DNA from: JAQVPN01 sp036170435
GTDB taxonomy: Bacteria; Patescibacteriota; Gracilibacteria; BD1-5; UBA6164
Length of the DNA: 33,391 bases
NCBI GenBank assembly: GCA_036170435.1
Contig: JAVHPF010000071.1
Coordinates: 1-33,391 of the forward strand
Direction: 5' to 3'
The notes under the pieces are model-generated. The model saw nothing but the letters and a program-made list of their open reading frames with translations. It ran no database searches and was not told the DNA's origin. Within the stretch, counting starts at the first letter, position 1. Each line of letters begins with the position of its first letter. This document shows positions 19,824-29,424 of this stretch, piece by piece. The position numbers and the translations under genes are program-made.

Positions 19824-20951
19824 ATGAAATTAAATTATTATGTTCTTTGAAAAAACAATAATGAAATAGTTATAACTTATTTTGATAAATATTATGTATT
19901 ACTTATTTCTCATCTCATAAAATTATCTCAAGTGTGAATTTTATCTCCAGAAATTAATAAATTACTCAAAATACAAAACAAAGATTTTCTATTAAATCCG
20001 GATTATTCATCGATTATTCATATTTTGTATAAAGAAGTTATTGAAAAAAAACATCAAAATTTATGAGAAAGAAAAATCTTTGAAAATAAATTTAAAAAAG
20101 AGATTAATATATTTTTATCCGAATGAATAGAAAGTGAAAATCTTACTATGAATAAATGAGAAAAAATATATGGAACCAATATTAAACTCACGATAGAAGA
20201 CAATAATCCATACAATACTATGGAGGCTCATCCAGAACATCACTTGAATGGGTGAAAATTATGATGGGGAGAAAAATCTCAAGAAGATTGGTTACAAATA
20301 TATGAAAAAACTTTTGAATTATTAAAAAAAATAGATCCTGAGTTTTACTCTGAACTCAATCAAATTATTAAAAAAATTATTCCACTCTGAACAGCAAAAT
20401 GACTTCATAATTCAGCCAGTTATAAAGAATGTATAGGGCATCTTTATCTTTGATATACCATTGATTCACTCCATCCAGAAATAAATAACTTAGAAGCGAT
20501 TATACATGAATCAAGTCATAATAAACTCAATTTAATAAAACAATTTGATCCAATTCTATTAAATGATTATTCTGAAAAGTATTATTCAGCAATCAGACCA
20601 GATGCGAGACATATTCATGGAGTATTTATATGATATCATGCATTTGCACCAACTATGTATATGATTATGAAAGCATATTTGCATTGATTTTTATGAGATG
20701 ATATACAATGGTTTGAAAAAATAGTGTTGTACTATATAAAAACAAAATTTCTTCAAAAAATAGTGAAAAAATATGCTATTTTAACAGATATTGGAAAAGA
20801 AATATCAGAAGAAATAGATTATGTTATCATGCAAATGGATATTTTAATTAAAGAAATGAATCCATCAAAAGAGATGATTCAAAAAGCAACTGAAAAACAA
20901 AAGGAACATTTTTCTGAAGTAAATAATAAATATCCTTATTTGCAATATTAA
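19824..20951 (+). CDS. HExxH-type putative peptide beta-hydroxylase (RiPP-associated family)
   Basis: This 375-residue protein has EAIIHESSHNKL (H228, E229, H232), preceded by a YKECIGHLYLGYTIDS segment and followed about 30 residues later by IRPDARHIHGVFIGYHAF. This order matches the HExxH-motif family found next to radical SAM/SPASM peptide-modifying enzymes, which has been described as alpha-ketoglutarate-dependent peptide beta-hydroxylases rather than proteases. In that model the two His and the Glu, or a later His, bind iron. It is divergent from three radical SAM genes and faces a large secreted protein gene with its own promoter. A metalloprotease is the main alternative. Residues 1-140 are diverged. 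Confidence 0.78.
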
Positions 20952-20956
20952 AAAAT

Positions 20957-20985
20957 TTGACAAAATTTAATAAAAATGCGATAAT
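20957..20985 (+). promoter_or_regulatory. Strong sigma70-type promoter of the large secreted protein gene
   Basis: TTGACA (20957-20962, perfect consensus) and GATAAT (20980-20985) are 17 bp apart, starting 6 nt after the HExxH gene stop. The expected start near 20992 gives a leader of about 33 nt before ATG 21025. This is the best promoter in the window and makes the downstream gene an independent, probably well expressed unit. Confidence 0.75.
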
Positions 20986-21024
20986 GATCCAAATTAAATT
21001 TTAATTTCATAATTTTTTATTCTT

Positions 21025-24000
21025 ATGAAGAAATTCTTATTATTCACTTTCTCAATTTTCATATTCTATTCATATATTTTATCAACTCATGCAGCTTGGT
21101 ATTGATCACATGCCGAAAATATGACTTTTTATGACGGAAAAACTTGGTGTTCAACTGATGGAGACATCACTTGATGAAGTGTTAATTTTACTCCTTGAAA
21201 TTGATTTCCAGATTATACATACGATTCTAGAGTAACTAATGTTTCATGATCTTATGATATGTTATGTGAATATCGGGATAATAGTAATCCAACTTGATGA
21301 ACTGTAATATATACTGACTTACGGGTAAATTCAGCTCAAACAGTAACTTATGGAGGTTTTACTGATGCAGGATGAAGTAAAATGTATGGGATGTATTTAT
21401 ATGAAAATTCAGCTCCAGTAGATAATAATGGAACTATTTGATCATGGGCTTGACGGACATTAGTAAAAAATGTCTTAAATATTGGAAATAATAGTTCATG
21501 AACAGATACCTATACAAGACCTTTTCAATCTTGAAAAGCTTATACTTACACTACTGTGTCTTATGATAGAGCTATTTTACTTAGTTCATTTATAACGAGT
21601 ACAAATACCATTAAAATGGAATCAGTACTTCCAACATGATGAAGTGTTACTACTTTTAATGGATGGACAAATACAACTCAAACAGTAACTTATGGAAATT
21701 TTTCAGATTTATGATGAAGTAAATTAAATCGTATTATATTAGAACAATCAACTTCAGATGTAAATGATAATTGAGATATATTATGATGGGGGACTTATAG
21801 TCAAGTTGATTCTATTCCATCTAATATTTGATCAAATAGTTCCTCAACAGATACTTATACTACTGTATTTCAGAATAAAAAAGCTTACAAATATAGAGCT
21901 GTAGCTTATGATAATGCTGGAAATTCAAAAATAACTTATGGAACAGATATTATATATATGGAAAATGAAAAACCAACTTGATTAATAACTTCTTTTTCTT
22001 GATGGACGAATAAAACAATAACTACTTTTCCATATGTTGAACAACCCGTTGGTTATACGATAGGGGATACTGGATGATCAAAAATAATAAAATATCTTCT
22101 CACACAATCGGTATCAGCAGATAGTCCGAATTTCAATTCTTGGACCCCATACTGAACTCCAGAAAATACAGCAGATGCTTTGAATACAAATGCTAAAAAT
22201 GAGACATTTACTTATACTTATTTGAATCATCATGCTTATAAGTATAAGATTCAAGTATGGGATCGTGCAGGAAATACGGAAACTTTTTACTCAAATAGTA
22301 CACCTACCAAAGTAGATATCACGGTTCCAACTATGACTGATATATTAACTGCAACTTCAGTTCCTGCTGATAATTCAAATTTATTAGCAACGGGTTCACA
22401 AAATTTTAAAGTGGCTGTAGATGTTGCATTATGATCACCAATTGTATCAGTAAAATGATTTTTAGAAGATTGGAATACTATAAATAATTTTAAAGCAACC
22501 TCAAATGATTATGCAAATTATGTTTGATGATCAAATGAAAATATACAAAATGTAGATAATAGTAGAGTCGATCCAAGTTGAGAAAGAACATATACATTAA
22601 GAGTAGTACAAATAAAAGATGAAGCTGGAAATATTTTATGAACTGATAATGTTTCTTCTACTCCACATAAAGATTTAACTTATAAAGTGTATGCAAATAC
22701 TTTATTGACAACTTGATGATCTTGAAAAACACTCGTAACATATAATAGTTTGACATGATCAAATCTTACAGCAAATGGATTATTACATCGTCTAGATATT
22801 ACACTCAATGATATTTATTGAAACCAAATCATTCCAGCAACATGAATAAATAGAACCATAGATTTTAAATTCAATGTAAACAATACTATGTATCTCAATC
22901 AACAGACCAGATCATGAACTTCATCGGTATTTTTAACCAATGCAAATTCTGGTTTAACGGATCCTAATAATTTTACACCTAAATTTTCAATTTGAAATCC
23001 AATAACTAATACACTTACAAATCAAAACTCTTCGAGTGGAGTCTATACTTATGGATTTAAAGTTTATACTCCAACAGCGAATGTTTATACTTCAAATCCA
23101 AGTCTCTGACCAGTTTCAGATCCTTCAGCTGAACTGACTTTTAATAATATTAAATTTGATGTCAATTGTACATGACCACTATCAAATACACCAAACCAGT
23201 GAATTGTTTGAAATAAAGATATAAATTCCAGTACATTTAATACGAAGTTTAAGCCAATGTTTTATTCTTATTTGAGTTGATCACTCAACAGTATATGATT
23301 TATAGAATGAGCTGTTCAAACATGAACATTAACATTAACAGCTACGGGAACTTTACCATCATTTACTGCTTTTAAAACACACTTAACTTTTTGAGATGAA
23401 AGTAGTAAATATACTTTAAAATATGCTGAAATTTCAAATCCAATTCATTCAGCAACAAGTGTTATTACATCGAATTATCTTCATAATTATATATCACCTC
23501 CACTAGTACCACCAGCAGTAAATATATATTTACCAACTGTATTAAGTCCAAGTGTTACTCCTCTGAGAACTTTATTAAGATTAGTAAGTTTTCCAGCTCC
23601 AAGAACTTTACAGGCATATTTAGCTTCTCATATTTCTTATACTTTAGATACACATAATATTGTCTATAATTCTGATATAATAGGAAGACCTCAATATTGG
23701 AAAGATAGTACAGCAACATTAGCAGATTATAATAGTTGAGCATTAGCAAATCAAGCTGGATTAAAAATAGTATGAATTGTTTCTTCTCAAAAAACTACAG
23801 AAATTCTTGCTGGACAATTATGAAACGAAATAAAAATAGTTTGAAATACAAATAAACTGATTTCAAAAACAAACATGGTAAAAAATGGATATGCTTTTGC
23901 AAAAAATGTGACTTGATCAACAGATACTAATGCATTAACAAATATAGATATTCCAAATATAGCGAGTGCTATAAATAATGTAATATATTTTGGTAATACT

Positions 24001-24693
24001 TCGAATTGATCAAATACTACATATACAGTATGAGATTGAACTAACAATATAGCAATAAGTACAAAAAAAACTATATTAGTTATTGGAGCGAATTTATATA
24101 TAAAATCAAATCTTTATTATTCAGATAAAAAAAATGGAATGTTAGGAATAATTGTTTTAAAAGATAAAGCATGAAATGGATGAAATATTTATATTGATCC
24201 AAAGATTACGAATATAGTTTGAAGTATCTTTGCAGAAAGGTCAGTTATAAGTTATGATGGAACTCATGAACTAGATGGAAATACTGAACATACTATTTTA
24301 AAAAATCAACTTCATATTTATGGAAATGTATTTAGTGAAAATACTATTGGTTGATCAGTAAAAGCAACTCCTCAATGTCCATATTATATTACTTCTTGTC
24401 CTGATAAAGAAACAGCTCAAAAATATGATTTAAACTATTTAAGAAGATATTATTTAGTAACTGATTGAGAAAGTACTTCAACTCCAAAATCATATAAACC
24501 AGCAAATAATGGAAAAGCTATTTGATGAGGAACTTATAATACTACAGATAAGAATGGAACGATAGATTGATGAAATTCATATTTTGCTAGAAATATCACC
24601 AATACAAATCAACCATATGCTGCAAATTCAGTCGTTATAGAGTATAATCAAAATATTCAACTGAATCCTCCACCACTCTTTACTATTCAATAA
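21025..24693 (+). CDS. Large secreted surface protein with tandem Ig-like repeats
   Basis: This 1222-residue protein begins MKKFLLFTFSIFIFYSYILSTHAA, a clear Sec signal peptide. Three repeats start at residues 89, 203 and 317 with an exact 114-residue period. Each opens with PTG, holds a GGSK segment and closes on YDRA or D-x-AGN, an Ig-like pattern. A more diverged Ig-like region follows (about 435-540), then a long Thr/Ser/Asn-rich part. After a PP-rich linker (ISPPLVPPAVNIYLP) come repeated beta-strand-like stretches. The C-terminus ends in a polyproline segment (NPPPLF). No LPXTG or C-terminal membrane helix is seen. It is likely an adhesin or pilus-associated surface protein. It lies next to the HExxH enzyme and could be a substrate, which is speculation. 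Confidence 0.85.
21289..22275 (+). repeat. Three coding repeats with an exact 342-nt period
   Basis: Repeat units begin at the PTG codons at 21289, 21631 and 21973, exactly 342 nt (114 codons) apart. Units 1 and 2 are most alike (shared QTVTYG, GGSK, TDTYT and KAY segments); unit 3 is diverged. The equal length suggests duplication without later insertions or deletions. Confidence 0.75.
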
Positions 24694-24712
24694 TGAAATG
24701 AAATTTTTAAAA

Positions 24713-24737
24713 TAAAATCCTCAATTTGAGGATTTTA
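24713..24737. terminator. Bidirectional rho-independent terminator
   Basis: TAAAATCCTCAA (24713-24724) and TTGAGGATTTTA (24726-24737) form a perfect 12-bp stem between two convergent genes. AT-rich runs lie on both sides, including a T-run after it on each strand. The stop codon of the xer gene (24735-24737 on minus) lies inside the right arm. Confidence 0.85.
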
Positions 24738-25652
24738 TACTAAAAATTTTTTATGAATTTCTTTTAACTGAGGATTACTTACATGAGTATATATCTGAGT
24801 TGTTGCTATATTAGAGTGTCCAAGTAATTCTTGAATACTTCTGATATCAGCTCCAGCTCATAATAAGGTCGTGGCAAAAGAATGTCTGAGAGTATGAGCT
24901 GAAATTTTTTTTGTTATATGAGATCAAAGAGCTCTGTTGCTTATCATAGTACTAATCCACTGTCTCGTGAGTCGAAGAGATTCATTCTCTAAAATATTGA
25001 TATTTTTTTCATCATAATTATGTCTGATAAAAAGAGGAGTAAAACTATCGTTTCTTTTTTCGAGATAATTTTTTATATCATGACAAGCATCATCAGTGAG
25101 AAATATCATCCTGATTTTTCTTCCTTTTCCTCTTACTGAAAATTCTTGTTTCACAAAATCAATATCATTTTTGTTGAGAGCTGTTAATTCTGAAATTCTC
25201 AGTCCACTAGAATAAATAGTTTTCATAATAGCTAGATCCCTTATATCTTGAATACTTTCACTTCACACACTTTCAAATAATATCTGTAATTCTTCTTGAT
25301 TCAAAAATTCTATTTTTCTTTCTTCATTTTTAATGAGATCAATTTTTGTTGGCGACATGCTTGTTATTTCTTGTTTTTCTAGATATTTAAAAAATGCTCG
25401 CAGAGTAATCATATAAGCATTGGCTGTTTGAGTAGTGATATCCTTTTTTGCATTTTTATGTAAATATATTCTGAAATCATTTACCATTTTTAAAGTGATA
25501 TTTTCTGTTTCTAGATTTCATCTTCAAATTGATATCAAAAAATCTTTAAACTTGAGAAGATGTCTTTTATATTGTTCTTCAGTTTTTGGAGATTTATTTT
25601 TTATAAATCGTAACCAGTCTATAAAAGAAATACTTGCTTCTTTGAATTTCAT
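24735..25652 (-). CDS. xer: Tyrosine recombinase, XerC/XerD-like
   Basis: This 305-residue protein has the full catalytic set of tyrosine recombinases: R152 in SSGLRISEL, K176 in RGKGRK, H253 and R256 in AHTLRHSFATTLL, H279 in LLGHSNIATTQ, and nucleophile Y288 in QIYTHV. The N-terminal core-binding domain (residues 1-110) includes LRAFFKYLEKQEI. Length and motifs match chromosomal Xer recombinases that resolve replicon dimers at dif. It sits with map and clpC rather than beside attachment sites, so a housekeeping role is more likely than phage or element integration. It is 49 nt downstream of map and probably shares its transcript. Confidence 0.92.
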
Positions 25653-25701
25653 AATATTTATTTTTATTACTTGTATTACTATTCAGCTTGGTTAGAAGAG
25701 A

Positions 25702-26454
25702 TTATATTATAATTTCAGGATAGTTTGGTTTGACTATTATCGTATGTTCAAATTGTGCTCAAAGACTTCCATCAGCTATATAGAGTTCAAATCATCATTT
25801 ATCAATAATCTTTCCACTTGAAAATCATATGATTGGTTCAATAGCAAGAGTCATATTTTCTTTCAAAATTTCTCATTTTCATGCTGGTCCATAATTTGGT
25901 ATGTATGGTTTTTCGTGTAATTCATATCATATGGCATGTCATGTAAGATCTTTCACTATATGATATCCGTGTGATTCTACATATTTTTGTATAGCATTTG
26001 ATATATCTCCAACTCGATTTCAAACAATAGCTTTTGCTATTCATTTATACACTGCCTCCTCAGAAACTTGTAAAAATTTTTGTACTTCTAAACTATGAGG
26101 TCATTCTCATATAATCATGGTAAAAGCAGCATCAGTATTGAGCCCATGTTTTTTATCTTTTACTCAAAAATCAAATTTTACTACATCTCCATATTGAAAA
26201 ATCATTTTTTTTGATGGAACTCAATGCACGACACACGAATTTACACTAATACATAAATGAGCAGGGAAACCATATACTCCTTTAAATCAACATAAAACAT
26301 TATATTTATTACAAATATCAAGACAAAGTTTGTCTATATCGTATCCAGTTACTCCTGGTTTTGCCATTTTTTTTATTTCTTCAAAAACCTCTTTATGAAT
26401 TTTTGCATTTTCTCTTATAATATTGAGTTCTCGTTCATTTTTTATTACTCACAT
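25702..26454 (-). CDS. map: Type I methionine aminopeptidase
   Basis: This 250-residue protein removes the N-terminal methionine from new proteins in the cytosol. It has VVHGVP with H77, metal ligands D95 (KFDFGVK) and D108 (NTDAAFT), the DLTGHAIGYELHE histidine motif, and glutamates in LAIEPII and AQFEHTIIV. This is the complete type I set without an N-terminal extension. About 16 of its 27 glycines are TGA, including the one in TGH and the one after FDF, which are fixed in this family and so prove the code. The second codon is TGA (Met-Gly). It has its own promoter upstream (26485-26513). Confidence 0.95.
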
Positions 26455-26484
26455 GTTTTTTAATTATTAAAAATTACTATAGAT

Positions 26485-26513
26485 ATAGTATAAAATAAAA
26501 AAAATAAAGTCAA
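26485..26513 (-). promoter_or_regulatory. Promoter of map, overlapping the upstream terminator
   Basis: On the minus strand TTGACT (plus 26508-26513) and TACTAT (plus 26485-26490) are 17 bp apart, placing the transcription start about 25 nt before the map ATG. The -35 lies within the stem of the terminator that closes the upstream gene, so stop and restart signals are packed together. Confidence 0.55.
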
Positions 26514-26534
26514 AGTAATTTCTGACTTTATTTT
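26501..26534 (-). terminator. Rho-independent terminator downstream of the 26528-27802 gene
   Basis: AAAATAAAGTCA (26501-26512) and TGACTTTATTTT (26523-26534) form a perfect 12-bp stem with a 10-nt loop. On the minus strand it is followed by a run of T. The stop codon of the upstream gene (26528-26530) is part of the stem. Confidence 0.8.
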
Positions 26535-27802
26535 GTATCACATATTCATTCTCATTTATCTTGACTATTACAAACTTTTTCAGAAATTTTTATCGTTCTA
26601 TCAAGTGTATTTATAGATTGGGATATATTATAATGAATTTCAATAATTTTTGCTTGAAGATTTTGAGTAGAATTATCTTGGAGTTGTGCATAATCGAGTT
26701 CTTGTTGATAGAGATTTCGAATCGTTTCTTCTATATTTTTTGTTGTTTGTAATTCTCCATTTGTTTTTCAAAAAGCTTGAGTTGAAACAGAGGTTTCTTT
26801 TTTTCTAAAAGATTGAGTAACAGAATCTCTAAAAGCAATGATTTGTGAAGTAACGGATTTTTTTATATAATTAAAAGTATTGGTGATAAAATTATTTTCG
26901 AGTGAAAAACCTCATGAATTATTATATCTATCAAGATTACTCAGAATTTGATTCGATGCTTCAAGACTCAGTCCATTTCTTGATAATTCTTTTGATAAAA
27001 GTTCTCTTTCTCTTTTTTCATTGTCTCTTTTATTTCCAGAACCATCGATCATAGCTATAGCATCTTGCCATGATTTTATTCAGTCTTTTGCATTTTTTTG
27101 CCAGTCAGTTATTTTTGCTATTTCTTCAGTTATTTTAGTAAATCCTCCTTTTTCGCATTGACCACAATTTGAAGTGGTAGCTTCATTATAACATTCTCAA
27201 AAATTTGTTTCAAAATCATTTCCTATAAGTATTAATTTTCAGCTAAATTTATTTTTTTCTCATAAAATGCTCAATCTATAATAATCTTTCATAGCTTCAT
27301 GATTGGAAATGACTTTTCCTACGACATCAAGAATATCTCATTCAAAATCACAACTATCACTTATTCCAGCACATATTTTTTCTTTGGTGAGATTCGTAGA
27401 ATCAAATCATTTGTTGGTAAGAAATTTCAGATATTTTTCAAGCCCAGCACTTTCTTTTTCTAGGAGAGTATAGTCTCTCCAAACTTGAGATACATATTCG
27501 TGTTGGAGTGAATAAGTAACATAAAAATGAAAATAAGAATAATATCCATTCCAATTTATCATAGTATTATATACTCAAATAATTTTTGATTTTGTTGATG
27601 AAATATCTTTTTTTACTCATGAGGTTGTTCCAACTTTACTTACTTCTGAAGAAATATTTGAAACTACTTTTCTCAGATTTGTTATATAAGTATCAAGTGA
27701 CAGACCTGGTTCATCTTTTATTTTACAATCATTACAATCTCAAAAAACTATACCACTGCACAGACTGAAAATAAGGAAGAAGAGAAAAATTTTGTTTTTC
27801 AT
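26528..27802 (-). CDS. Secreted helical protein with CxxC pairs
   Basis: This 424-residue protein has an N-terminal signal peptide (MKNKIFLFFLIFSLCSGIVFG), directly followed by DCNDC. More cysteines come in pairs (ICAGISDSCDF, NCGQC, VCNSQDKGEGICDTK at the end), which suggests disulphide bonds outside the membrane. The second half is rich in Glu, Gln, Asn and Lys with long helical stretches (KRERELLSKELSRNGLSLEA), probably coiled coil. I do not recognise a family. It follows the other secreted protein gene by 24 nt in the clpC operon. The stop is inside a terminator stem, so it is the last gene of that operon. Confidence 0.8.
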
Positions 27803-27826
27803 ACAAATAATTAGTATATTAAAATA

Positions 27827-29419
27827 TTATCATTTCGGTATTTCATTCATTTTGTTGATGACTCATTCTGCTCAAAGAGTATAATTTAATATAGCATTGG
27901 TAAAACTCTCGATTTCAGTAAATTGTTTATAGAAGTCTTGCATATCATCTTGAATAATTTTTTTATCTACTATCGTTTGAGAAATAAATTCATTTTCTTT
28001 TTTCATTCATTCGATGTATGTGTTAAAAGAATTTTTTTTATCTTGAGCTTGAGTTTGAGCAAGTTCAGTAGCATCTAAAACTGATTTGAGTTCGGCTTCT
28101 TTTTGTATAAATATATCTAGATCATTTGGTCTTTCATAATCAAGTCAGAGATTTTTATAATATCTTGTAAGGAGATTTTTATGTTTAAATTCATCACTTC
28201 CTGTATTTTTACTATCCTTTGATTCACTTTTTACATTAATAATAGGGACTGGTTTATAACTTACTTCTATTCCTACATGAAACATATCAACTAAATTAGG
28301 TAATATAGATGATTGAAAATTATTTAGTGGTATTACTGCTTGGATAAGAGAAGTAGCAGTAAATTTTTTAAAATGTTCATTTGATCTTTTAATCAGTCAT
28401 TCTATACTGAGATTTTTTCATCATCCAAGCAATTTATGATCATACATTACAAATTTTATAACAATACAAAAAAAATTATTACAAGGCCATATAGAGGTAT
28501 CATCTACTTTTGTATATGATGGAGCTGTATTTCAGGTATTTCAAACTCATCAAACTCCAGTATGTCATCCATTTCAAGTATTTCCATCTCATCAAATTCC
28601 GGTCTTTCATTTTCATCATGTTCATAAAATACCATTAAGACTTTTAGTATCGAGTCATGAAGTATCGGTTGTACAGATTTGAGTACTTCCATCATTTGGA
28701 ATATTGGTAGTTCCACTTGGAGTATTTCCATTCCCAATTGGATTTGAATTTGTTGATGAAGAAAGGGGAGTATTTGTTTTATATTTACCTCCATTATAAG
28801 CTTGATGAGGAGTCATTCACTTGAGTACTCATGCCGTTACTTTTCATAAATCTTCTGTATTTACTCCATTGTAAGGAATATTTGATTCAAAAATTATGGT
28901 ATCTATTTCATCGAGATCAACCATCAGATCAAAAGGAGAATTTTCTTCAAGTCCGTCACTATACATACCGATTCTCCCTATTTTATAGATTTGATTTACT
29001 TTTTTTTGAGCTTTATCTTGATTTTCATTATAACTTTCTTTGATTATATTTACATATTGATTGTAAGTAGAGCTTCAAATTTTTGCATCTTCTTCTCATA
29101 AGCATCATTCTAACATAGATGAAAGATCATAATTATTTACGATATTTTTAATATCAACTATAGTCATATCTGGTTTAAAACAATCATTTTTTAAATGATT
29201 TACTCCGGCTCTTTTATTGAGATCTTCAGTGATACTTCATAATATATCTCATCATTTTAGTTCTTTTTCGAGATATTTAATTTCTAAATCATATATTCAT
29301 TTATCTACTTTTTTATACATATCCAAAGATAATGAATCACTTAAAATTCCAAATGTGATATTTGGAATGCATAATGAAATAATTATAAATAATAGATAAG
29401 GAAAAAGATTTTTTTTCAT
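27827..29419 (-). CDS. Secreted protein with glycine-rich linker
   Basis: This 530-residue protein has a signal peptide (MKKNLFPYLLFIIISLCIPNITFG) and two apparently helical halves joined by a low-complexity stretch at about residues 265-298. That stretch is built of Gly, Thr and Asn (GTGGKGKTGIGGDGNTGNGG and on). In it 12 of the 16 glycines are TGA, so it would look hopelessly broken under the standard code. Four cysteines are visible, including a CNNFFC pair. The C-terminal part is Gln/Lys/Glu-rich and likely coiled coil (ELAQTQAQDKKNSFNTYIEG). I recognise no family. It starts 5 nt after clpC and is followed 24 nt later by the other secreted protein, so the three are one operon. Confidence 0.82.
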
Positions 29420-29424
29420 AGATG

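Noticed and set aside
24735..25652. Mobile-element integrase reading of the tyrosine recombinase
   Set aside because: Sits with map and clpC, has Xer size and motifs, and no attachment repeats, tRNA target or element genes are visible next to it.
28504..28794. Open frame on the minus strand, 96 codons, acidic and Glu/Met-rich, under the standard code
   Set aside because: It is a shadow frame of the glycine-rich linker of the secreted protein at 27827-29419, created by repeated TGA/GGA codons.
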